Made by a program: the position numbers and the translations under genes
Shown: in pieces, positions 23,109-29,246 of the stretch
Position numbering within the stretch: position 1 is the stretch's first letter
Layout: each line of letters starts with the position of its first letter
NCBI GenBank assembly: GCA_003444085.1
Contig: DLVL01000142.1
Span: 1-29,246, forward strand
Source of the DNA: Kosmotogaceae bacterium
GTDB lineage: Bacteria; Thermotogota; Thermotogae; Petrotogales; Kosmotogaceae
Direction of reading: 5' to 3'
DNA length: 29,246 nucleotides
The notes under the pieces: generated by a model
The model's database searches: none
Told to the model about the DNA's origin: nothing
Seen by the model: only the letters and a program-made list of their open reading frames with translations

Positions 23109-23558
23109 ATGGTAGGACTCAAAGAACTCATGGGGATTGCGTTGAAGATTGAAGGAGCCGGATTCGCATACTATCAGAAACTGATGGAAAGAGCTTCCGG
23201 AAAAATGAAAGAGCTCTTCGCGGATCTCGCTGAACAGGAGCGAGCACATGCCGAAACTTTCAGAATAATGCTCGATGACGAAGAGAAAGATCAGTCGAAA
23301 TCTGGATGGATAGAAGAGGAGTCTGCTGGTTACCTCAGTTCTTACGCCGAAATATCGATTTTTCCCAAACTTCAATCCGATGAGATTCCCGCAAGTTTTG
23401 AAGATGCTGTTAAACTGGCCATGGATGTTGAGAAGGAAAGTATAATATTCTATTCTGAGATACAGGAGTACCTCCCGAAGCAGCGTGATATCGCACAAAT
23501 CATCTCTGAAGAGAAGGACCATCTCAGAAGACTGGTTAGAATCTACGGGGAGAAATGA
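23109..23558 (+). CDS. Ferritin-like diiron protein (rubrerythrin-type, without rubredoxin domain)
   Basis: A 149-residue four-helix-bundle protein of the rubrerythrin/ferritin-like family. Two repeats of the diiron pattern are visible: E15 with Y22, then E44xxH47 (EQERAH), and E108 with Y115, then E135xxH138 (EEKDHL). This supports a diiron site that could reduce peroxide or store/oxidise iron. The C-terminal rubredoxin domain of classical rubrerythrin is absent and there are no cysteines, so electrons must come from a separate protein. ATG with GGAGGTG 5 nt upstream. The next gene, with a peroxiredoxin-like part and a flavin nitroreductase, starts 4 nt after its stop, which suggests a shared oxidative-stress role (inference). 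Confidence 0.9.
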   Translation: MVGLKELMGIALKIEGAGFAYYQKLMERASGKMKELFADLAEQERAHAETFRIMLDDEEKDQSKSGWIEEESAGYLSSYAEISIFPKLQSDEIPASFEDAVKLAMDVEKESIIFYSEIQEYLPKQRDIAQIISEEKDHLRRLVRIYGEK

Positions 23559-23562
23559 TGTT

Positions 23563-24552
23563 GTGATCTATCAAACCCTGCCTGATTTCCTGATAAAGAA
23601 TCAGGATGGGGTAGATATATCGAGATGGTCTTTAAGGGGTAAGTACTGGCTTTTTGTCTTCTCTTCAGAAGCAGCAGAGTTGGAGGATCCCGACTTCTCC
23701 AAGCTGTTGAACAAGTTTGCCGTCCAATTGCGACCCTCTGCAGGTATCGCTATGATTACGAGCAGCAGCTCAGGTGTCCTCTCACGGCTGCACAAGGAAC
23801 ACAACCTTACTTTCGATCTGTTTTCTGATAAAGAGATGGTCATCTGGAAGAGTGTTAACAAGGATCTCCCTGATAGTACTGGAGAATGTTTCTGCACGGT
23901 CTTGCTGGATCCCTGGGGAAGGATCAGAAAGGTCTTTCCAGATCACTCTGCTGAAGACTTTTCCAGGTTTATCGTTCAGGAGATGCATGAGATGGTAAGG
24001 CATGATCTCGCTCTTAATGCCGAAATTCATACAAGGCGTGCCTTTCGCGCGTTTTCTTCACGAACCGTTGAACGCAACAGTATACTCAGGATTCTTGAAG
24101 CAGGACATCTCGCACCATCATGCATGAACAAGCAGCCATGGAGATTCATAGTTATTGACGATTCTGAGGGACTTAAGAGGGTCCAAGAAAGTCTTTCCGA
24201 AGGCAATTACTGGATGAAAAAAGCTCCTGTGCTAATTGCAGCACATGCAACCAAGAGAGATGATTGCACTTTGAATGACAGAAGGAATTACTATCTCTTC
24301 GGCACAGGATTGGCCGTGGGTTTCATGATAATTCAGGCAACACAGATGGGCATGGTTCTCCACCCTGTCGCCGGTTACAACCCGATTGAACTGAAGAAGC
24401 TTCTTCAGGTTCCCGAAGAGGCTGTAATGATAACCCTCATGGCACTTGGTTATCCGGGTGATCCCGAGACCTTGGGAGACAAACACAGAAAAATCGAAAC
24501 GGGCGACAGAATCAGGAAGTCTCTGGACCAGGTAGTCAGCTGGTTTTCTTGA
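23563..24552 (+). CDS. Fusion of a cysteine-less peroxiredoxin-like domain with a nitroreductase
   Basis: A 329-residue two-domain protein. Residues 1-~140 have the peroxiredoxin/Bcp fold pattern (LPDFLIKNQDGVDISRW..., LRGKYWLFVFSSEAAELEDPDF, TVLLDPWGRIRKVFP). At the position where the peroxidatic cysteine is expected (after FVF, residues ~34-45) there is only SSEAAELEDPDF; C109 and C111 (ECFC) lie elsewhere. Residues ~155-329 form an FMN nitroreductase: RRAFRAFSSRTV, ILEAGHLAPSCMNKQPWRF, and a conserved C-terminal ALGYPGD. A peroxiredoxin-nitroreductase fusion is known from Thermotoga maritima. I choose the GTG at 23563-23565, 10 nt after GGGGAG inside the preceding gene; the frame opens earlier but would overlap that gene. 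Confidence 0.88.
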   Translation: MIYQTLPDFLIKNQDGVDISRWSLRGKYWLFVFSSEAAELEDPDFSKLLNKFAVQLRPSAGIAMITSSSSGVLSRLHKEHNLTFDLFSDKEMVIWKSVNKDLPDSTGECFCTVLLDPWGRIRKVFPDHSAEDFSRFIVQEMHEMVRHDLALNAEIHTRRAFRAFSSRTVERNSILRILEAGHLAPSCMNKQPWRFIVIDDSEGLKRVQESLSEGNYWMKKAPVLIAAHATKRDDCTLNDRRNYYLFGTGLAVGFMIIQATQMGMVLHPVAGYNPIELKKLLQVPEEAVMITLMALGYPGDPETLGDKHRKIETGDRIRKSLDQVVSWFS

Positions 24553-24564
24553 GTCCTCCCAAGA
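24545..24564. terminator. Weak AT-rich hairpin between convergent genes
   Basis: TTCTTG (24545-24550) pairs with CAAGAA (24559-24564) across an 8-nt loop, flanked by TTTT on the left and AAAA on the right. It sits at the convergent 3' ends of the nitroreductase fusion and the transporter gene. The short stem makes the termination role tentative. Confidence 0.35.
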
Positions 24565-24585
24565 ACAAAAGGCTGAGTATCCTAT

Positions 24586-25863
24586 TCACTCTATCGCAGT
24601 ACCTTTTGTCTCGATAGCATACCTGGACACCAGAATCGCCGATACGCCGCACAGGATCGCCATAACAGTCATAACAAACAAAACGTTCCCTGTAAGGGAC
24701 ATTAAGAAGCCGGTTATGTATGGGGCGATTATGCCTGCTATTCTGGCCATCATTCCGGAAGTTCCGTTTCCGAGAGCTCGCATCTCTGTTGGATATAGCT
24801 CTGGCGTATACGCATAAACCATCGCCCATGTTCCCATACAGAACAAAGAGATAAGCACGCTTGCAGCTATGAGTGCTGGCTGAGTCGTTACAGCAGACAT
24901 AATAATTGCAGAGATTCCAGTACCGGCGAAGAAAAACGCGAGCGACTTCTTTCTGCCTACTGTCTCAATCATCAGAGTTGCCAGAAGGTACCCTGGAAGC
25001 TGCATTATAAGCATAAAAAAGGTATACCTCAGTGAAGAAGATGCGGTCAGACCTTTTGACTCAAATATCCTCGGAGCCCATACAAAGAGACCATAGTACA
25101 CGAAGCTTACTGAAAACCAGCTCACCCATATCATGATTGTTCTTGTAAGAAATCGTTTGGCGAACAGTGCTCCCATTGGCATTTTCACACGTGGTTTGGC
25201 CTCTATGTCTTCTTCAATCTTGTTTCCCAGAATCTTCTCCAGGGCGTTCTTTCCTTTCTTGAAAAAAGCGAATTTCGGGCTTTCTGGAAGCATCAAGGTG
25301 ATCACTATCAAGGGAAGACTCCAGAACATCAAAAACCCATAGGACCACCGCCAACCAAGGGAATCAACTGTAAGTATTGTAAATAGCCCAACAGCAATAC
25401 TACCCAGGGCCCAACTTGCTTCTTGAAGTGTAAGAAAGACCCCTCTTATTCTTATCGCAGTGAACTCCGTAAGGTAAGCGTTCACCACAGGCAGCAATCC
25501 ACCATATCCAAGGCCAGAAAGAAATCTGAAAAGAGCAAATTGAAGCGGACTGTTTGATAGGGCTGTGAAGCCAGAAAAAACCCCAGCAATTAGCATGAGA
25601 AAGATGTTGGTCCACTTTCTGCCTATGAGGTCGGAGATCATTCCGGAAGTTATTGCTCCTATTAGCATCCCAAAGAACACAGCACTCGCCATTGCTCCCT
25701 GCAAAGCATCTCCAGCATTGAAGCTTTTAATCACACTTGGAAGAGTCAGTGACAGGACCATAACCCCGGCAGCGACCAGCATCCATTCCAACGACGTGAG
25801 AATCAGCAATCGTGTTTGTCTTGCGCGCGGAACATACTTCTGGATAATCTCATCAATATTCAT
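24586..25863 (-). CDS. niaP: MFS transporter, probable niacin importer NiaP
   Basis: A 425-residue major facilitator protein with 12 predicted membrane helices. The motif between helices 2 and 3 is DLIGRKW, the sixth helix ends in PESPKFAFFKKG as in sugar-porter-like MFS members, and the central cytoplasmic loop (~205-230) is charged. NiaP, a nicotinate/nicotinamide importer, belongs to this MFS branch. The functional call rests mainly on context: the gene follows niaR by 8 bp in the same transcription unit, and NiaR is the niacin-responsive repressor that commonly controls niaP. Family membership alone would leave the substrate open. Confidence 0.85.
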   Translation of the reverse strand: MNIDEIIQKYVPRARQTRLLILTSLEWMLVAAGVMVLSLTLPSVIKSFNAGDALQGAMASAVFFGMLIGAITSGMISDLIGRKWTNIFLMLIAGVFSGFTALSNSPLQFALFRFLSGLGYGGLLPVVNAYLTEFTAIRIRGVFLTLQEASWALGSIAVGLFTILTVDSLGWRWSYGFLMFWSLPLIVITLMLPESPKFAFFKKGKNALEKILGNKIEEDIEAKPRVKMPMGALFAKRFLTRTIMIWVSWFSVSFVYYGLFVWAPRIFESKGLTASSSLRYTFFMLIMQLPGYLLATLMIETVGRKKSLAFFFAGTGISAIIMSAVTTQPALIAASVLISLFCMGTWAMVYAYTPELYPTEMRALGNGTSGMMARIAGIIAPYITGFLMSLTGNVLFVMTVMAILCGVSAILVSRYAIETKGTAIE

Positions 25864-25871
25864 ATGATCAC

Positions 25872-26381
25872 CTACTTCAGCAGATATCCTTTTTCGTCCA
25901 GAGCTTGAACTATTCTTCTGAGAGTTTTTTCGTCTCTTGCTTCGATGGTATGCATGTGGATTCCGTCGCTGGAAAGACTCAATAAAGGCACCCCACTACT
26001 GCCCTTCAGAAGCGCTAAGAACCTTGAAATATCTTCGTCATTTTCCAGACTGAGATCTCCTCTTATTTCACCGTACACCGGATGTCGTACAACGACATCG
26101 ATGACTCTGCCACCTCTGGAGGTGATTGTCCTGAGCTCATCACCGATATCCTCTGCAGTATGCTTCACCGATACTATCTTACGAACTCGTTTCTGCTTCT
26201 CCAGGTAGTAACCCCTTACCGATGAAAGCACCGTGAAGCCCTCTTCTCTCAGCTTCTTGACCAATTGAACGATTAGCTGTCTACTTGAACCAAGATAATC
26301 TGCAAGCTCTTTCCCGGTGACAGGGGTATCTCTGGTCTGCAGTAACCTCAAGAGTTCCTCTTTCTTTTCGTGAACATACAC
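25872..26381 (-). CDS. niaR: NiaR niacin-responsive transcriptional repressor (HTH + 3H domain)
   Basis: A 169-residue repressor that binds DNA in the presence of nicotinic acid and limits NAD precursor uptake or synthesis. The N-terminal winged helix (~5-60) contains VTGKELADYLGSSRQLIVQLVKKLREEG; the C-terminal 3H domain (~70-169) carries the metal-binding histidines H74 (VKHT) and H142/H144 (IHMHTIE), with E82 and H100 (RHPVYG) also conserved. The layout equals T. maritima TM1602, the structurally known NiaR. Two in-frame GTG codons compete: 26390 overlaps the ribosome site, while 26379-26381 lies 8 nt after AGAGG and is chosen. The gene leads the niaR-niaP unit and probably represses it. 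Confidence 0.9.
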   Translation of the reverse strand: MYVHEKKEELLRLLQTRDTPVTGKELADYLGSSRQLIVQLVKKLREEGFTVLSSVRGYYLEKQKRVRKIVSVKHTAEDIGDELRTITSRGGRVIDVVVRHPVYGEIRGDLSLENDEDISRFLALLKGSSGVPLLSLSSDGIHMHTIEARDEKTLRRIVQALDEKGYLLK

Positions 26382-26394
26382 GGCATACACCTCT

Positions 26395-26410
26395 TAGCAG
26401 ATTATAGCAG
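26395..26410 (-). promoter_or_regulatory. niaR-niaP promoter with overlapping direct repeat (operator candidate)
   Basis: Minus-strand TGCTATAAT (26409-26401) is an extended -10 with a perfect hexamer; start near 26394 gives a very short leader. The hexamer is framed by two direct copies of CTGCTA spaced 10 bp apart (CTGCTA-TAAT-CTGCTA). A repressor bound here would block polymerase; that NiaR does so is inference. Confidence 0.5.
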
Positions 26411-26964
26411 CTTCTTACACATTCATCCTCACCTCGCTAACAGTATTGCTGGACTTTCCAGAGACAATAGCACGATATCGTCATTTGGGTCATTATTATC
26501 GAAAATAAACACAACTCTTTTGCATTGCTAATGAATTATCTTCAAACTAGCGTTTTGAACTGCAAAAGAGAGATCTGTGCTTCCCGGATTCTTCACTGAT
26601 GTCGTTATTGCCAGGAAAGAGGGATCAGGATTACCGGTCCGAGACTGGGAAGGAAGAACCCACAGATACAGAAAGAAGAGAGAAAGATCATGATACAAGA
26701 TGCAAGAGTGAGGAACAAAGTTGAAGGCAAGATCGGAGAAGGAAAGCGGAAATATGGACTGGGGCTTATTCTTTCTTTTTTCCGATGGTTATTCTGGGGA
26801 GAAATCGGAGGGATTCGGAGCAATTTCGAGGGTGTTCCTGGTCAAAATCCACATATTGTGAGTCAACTACTACCCTCTTGAACATGACAACCTCTTTAAC
26901 AGGAAGAAGGTAGCAGTTTTTCAGGAAGCCCTAGGTAGAAGGTAACAAAATGCTGATCAAAGGA
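26411..26964. other. Gene-free, partly purine-rich interval
   Basis: No convincing gene is present. The left part holds the palindrome ACGATATCGT (26472-26481) and a nested inverted repeat: outer arms CTCTTTTGCA (26515-26524) and TGCAAAAGAG (26561-26570), inner arms TTCAAA (26541-26546) and TTTGAA (26554-26559). From about 26610 to 26770 the plus strand is strongly purine-rich with short GGAAGAA/GAGAAAG-like runs. The two ORFs of 60-70 codons here have low-complexity translations and no ribosome site. It may be a dispersed repeat or a decayed sequence. Confidence 0.5.
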
Positions 26965-26996
26965 GAAAGCGTGCAGAGCATTTGCTGCACGCTTTC
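26965..26996 (-). terminator. Hairpin terminator of the beta-helix protein gene
   Basis: GAAAGCGTGCAG (26965-26976) and CTGCACGCTTTC (26985-26996) form a perfect 12-bp stem with an 8-nt loop, 43 bp beyond the stop of the minus-strand gene. On the minus strand the stem is followed by TCCTTTGATC, a weak U-run. Confidence 0.65.
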
Positions 26997-27038
26997 AGAT
27001 TCTTGCAATCTAATGTATGTGGTCAAGCCACCAGGTTA

Positions 27039-29246
27039 TCAGTCGCAGTAGTTAAGAGATTCGAGAATTCTCTGAACAACGGGTTCTGATTCTTCCCAGT
27101 AACCCAACTTGACAAAGATACCTATCGTCAAAGCAAACCCATCAGAATCTGTCTCGTAATGATGCGCAAAGATAATCCGATCGATGTTATAGTCTGGCTC
27201 TGTTAGCATCAACCAATAAGCTGTTTTCTCAGCAACGGTGGCTTCGGACTCTTCGATGACCTGCATATCTTCCTTCAATTCTTCTCTGGTGACATTCAAT
27301 TCCTCTGGCGTCACACGCCAGATCACGAACTGTATGTTTTCATCCCCATATTCTCTGTCTCCCAGGAACGCTATCAATTCGACGTCAGGTTCGTCCTGAA
27401 TGTAGTACTGTTCGAACTCTGTATTGTCATACCAGTTTCCGGGAATCTCCACACAGAGTCCGTCAGAACTGTACCAATACCAGTCTGCGGGTCTTCTGTG
27501 TATCTCTGATAGTTCCGAAACAGCACTGGATGGATCGTCACAAAGACAGAATGAAGTGAACATGGTGTCAAGAATCTCTTCCGCACCAGGAAGCTCTTCA
27601 AACGGCGCAATCGCCAGGAGCAGAATATGTTTGCCTTGCTCATCAGGCGAAGAAATGAAGCTGACATATGCTCTGGCAAATCCCGGTTGCTCAAAGACGT
27701 AGAAGATCGCCCGTTTACCCAGGAGCATGGTTTCGATATGCCTGACAGTCTGCATTTCTGGTGTGCCTCTGAAGTCATCAATTAAGTCTTCGATGAAGTC
27801 GGTTGGGGCATAATAGACAGCTGCAGTGGTTGCATTCTGCCCATAACGACTTCCGGCACTCCATGTACCCAGAACGCCAAGCCCTGGATGATAAGGTTCT
27901 ATCTCTTCCCTGTCTTCCTCTGTGAAGTCATTCCAGTGAACTGGAATGACCAGGCAATATTCTTGCACAGAAACCACACGCCAATCCGAGACCTCTTCCT
28001 GTGCTTCTTCAGTGAATTTCTCTTCATCGTCGGGCTCGTATTCTTCCAGAATCGATTCCCAGTCTATCTCATCTTTTCCGATCCAGGGATCGAATACCAC
28101 TCTGTCACTTACAGCATCTCCCTCTCCTCTGGGATTCATTGATATATGGTGCGGACCGGTGATGTCTCCCCACCAACATCCCGCAGCAACTATCTCTGTT
28201 GAGCTGTCGTTTCTGACACCAAACTCCGAGTTCCCTTCAAAAACACACTCTTCAAGAGTTATAGCTCTGTTCTCCTGTGTCAGGGCAACACCGTTTGCAT
28301 TAGCATCAAAGGAACTCCGTATCACTTCAATCGTACCGGTATTGTTCCTCAAATGTAATCCATCACCTGCAATGCCTGAAATACGTGAGTCCCTGAGAGA
28401 CAATGTCCCATCGCCCGTCTTGAGAACACCTGCTCTATCTCCATAACCAGCATAGAGAACATTGCACCATTGAAGTTCTGCACTACCTGAATCCTGGACT
28501 GAAATTGACCGCCACCATCCTGGACCAGGTGCTGAACTGTAGCTATCACTATTTGTATCGCCACCAGCAGTATCATCACGAAGATCAGTGAAATAAATCT
28601 GTTCTTGTTGCTCACCAAGCGCACTGAGATGACCAGAGACTACAATCCCTCTGTATTGGCTGAATTTGACGACAGTCCCGGGAAGTATCTCCAATGTAGC
28701 GCCAGCAGAAACAGTGATATCGCCTGTAACTATCATAGAATAGTCGCTATGTGCTCCCCATCTCACTGCTGTATTTATCGTGCCTCCATCTATCAGTATG
28801 TCAGATCCGTTCTGCTCAAAACTTGATGACAGATCGGCAAAGGATGCATTTATGCCTACACGTACACCAATACTGTTACCAACAAACCAGTTGTTTCCAT
28901 ACTCAAACCTTGAATAGCCTTCGAGAATCCTCAAACCAGCTGATTGACTATTCTTGATTACCGAATTCACAAGCTTGAGGTATCCTGAACCAGTCTTTGT
29001 TAAGGCTGCTCCATCAGAACGACCTCCATACGAGATCACACACCACTCAAGATCTGCGGAACCTTCATTCTGAATGTATATCGAACGCCACCATCCAGGC
29101 TCTCCAGTTGACGTCTCGGAATCCAGTGAACCTCCAGCTGAATCATCGCGAATATCAGTGATGTAGACAGGAAAGCCTTCAGTGCCCTGAACCTTTAGAT
29201 AACCATTTACAGTTATACGTCTATATTGGGTAAGCCTCAGGACTGT
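27039..29246 (-). CDS. Large beta-helix repeat protein with duplicated C-terminal domain, N-terminus outside window
   Basis: The frame is open from the right edge to the stop, giving 735 residues; a GTG at 29037-29039 lies in mid-domain and is not the start. The first ~380 residues are right-handed parallel beta-helix sequence in two copies of a 190-residue module: TVLRLTQYR...GWWRSI...DLEWC at 29246 onward, and TVVKFSQYR...GWWRSI...ELQWC from 28676. The helix ends with the common capping pattern CWWGDITGPHH...GEGDAVSDRVVFDPW. An acidic linker (EEYEPDDEEKFTEE) follows, then two related ~150-residue domains (about 27986-27540 and 27485-27039), each opening W-x-V/Y...C-L/V-x-I-P-x-x-W and closing IL-x-x-(M/L)...C. 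Probably a secreted or surface protein; no function can be named. Confidence 0.9.
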   Translation of the reverse strand, partial: TVLRLTQYRRITVNGYLKVQGTEGFPVYITDIRDDSAGGSLDSETSTGEPGWWRSIYIQNEGSADLEWCVISYGGRSDGAALTKTGSGYLKLVNSVIKNSQSAGLRILEGYSRFEYGNNWFVGNSIGVRVGINASFADLSSSFEQNGSDILIDGGTINTAVRWGAHSDYSMIVTGDITVSAGATLEILPGTVVKFSQYRGIVVSGHLSALGEQQEQIYFTDLRDDTAGGDTNSDSYSSAPGPGWWRSISVQDSGSAELQWCNVLYAGYGDRAGVLKTGDGTLSLRDSRISGIAGDGLHLRNNTGTIEVIRSSFDANANGVALTQENRAITLEECVFEGNSEFGVRNDSSTEIVAAGCWWGDITGPHHISMNPRGEGDAVSDRVVFDPWIGKDEIDWESILEEYEPDDEEKFTEEAQEEVSDWRVVSVQEYCLVIPVHWNDFTEEDREEIEPYHPGLGVLGTWSAGSRYGQNATTAAVYYAPTDFIEDLIDDFRGTPEMQTVRHIETMLLGKRAIFYVFEQPGFARAYVSFISSPDEQGKHILLLAIAPFEELPGAEEILDTMFTSFCLCDDPSSAVSELSEIHRRPADWYWYSSDGLCVEIPGNWYDNTEFEQYYIQDEPDVELIAFLGDREYGDENIQFVIWRVTPEELNVTREELKEDMQVIEESEATVAEKTAYWLMLTEPDYNIDRIIFAHHYETDSDGFALTIGIFVKLGYWEESEPVVQRILESLNYCD

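Noticed and set aside
26605..26823. 72-codon minus-strand ORF in the gene-free interval
   Set aside because: Its translation is rich in proline, serine and phenylalanine because it reads the pyrimidine-rich complement of a purine-biased block; there is no ribosome site or recognisable domain.
26690..26881. 63-codon plus-strand ORF in the gene-free interval
   Set aside because: It has no ribosome site and its K/R/G/E-rich composition follows from the purine bias; no family resemblance.
28827..29039. GTG at 29037-29039 as the real start of the beta-helix protein
   Set aside because: The frame is open to the window edge and the upstream codons encode the matching first half of a 190-residue module.
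1..29246. Mobile element, phage, CRISPR array, toxin-antitoxin or defence system
   Set aside because: No transposase, integrase, repeat-spacer pattern, restriction or toxin gene was found; coding regions are ordinary, tightly packed operons.

Overview
The window looks like a chromosomal segment of a mesophilic or moderately thermophilic member of the Thermotogota, most likely near Kosmotogaceae/Mesotoga. This is an inference from gene content: a short SufB/SufC pair, an archaeal-type phosphoglycerate mutase, CsaB, NiaR with its 3H domain, a peroxiredoxin-nitroreductase fusion, and frequent TTG/GTG starts behind strong GGAGG sites. It could not be confirmed by a database search. I see no tRNA, rRNA, CRISPR array, transposase, integrase or phage gene. 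The window is almost entirely packed housekeeping and metabolic operons, with one gene-free stretch of about 650 bp at 26.39-27.04 kb.

Layout. (1) 1-9.3 kb, minus strand: a long colinear run. It begins with csaB, an iron-type alcohol dehydrogenase and an RlmI-like rRNA methyltransferase (4-nt overlaps), then from a new promoter minD, minE, yjbQ, sufC, sufB, an M42 aminopeptidase and an S9 serine peptidase cut by the left edge. (2) 9.4-12.0 kb, plus strand: apgM and a short comEC. The comEC 3' end overlaps fur, which runs the other way. (3) 11.9-15.3 kb, minus strand: fur; rimP-nusA, with a near-consensus promoter and a terminator-like leader; and an orphan ABC-2 permease. (4) 15.36-16.96 kb, plus strand: an unrecognised secreted protein and the S4-domain protein RqcP. 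(5) 16.9-20.1 kb, minus strand: a tight operon of a DUF2520 (PanG-like) reductase, panB, a MscS channel and birA, reading as CoA-precursor plus biotin functions with a channel gene between. (6) 20.2-24.6 kb, plus strand: ftcD-hutI (late histidine degradation), a GerMN-domain membrane protein, a ferritin-like diiron protein, and a degenerate peroxiredoxin fused to a nitroreductase. (7) 24.6-26.4 kb, minus strand: niaR followed by a NiaP-type transporter, a self-contained niacin uptake unit. (8) 26.4-27.0 kb: gene-free, purine-rich DNA. (9) 27.0 kb to the right edge, minus strand: the C-terminal 735 residues of a large beta-helix protein with a duplicated C-terminal domain.

Regulation visible in the sequence: six promoters carry an extended -10 of the form TGnTAnnAT (csaB, apgM, the ABC permease, the secreted protein, ftcD, niaR), and two have good -35 boxes (minD, rimP). 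No wholly new gene system stands out. The observations most worth following are the rimP-nusA leader, two long perfect hairpins without U-tracts at convergent gene ends, the cysteine-less peroxiredoxin-nitroreductase fusion, the probable CTG start of the orphan permease, and the duplicated C-terminal domain of the beta-helix protein.
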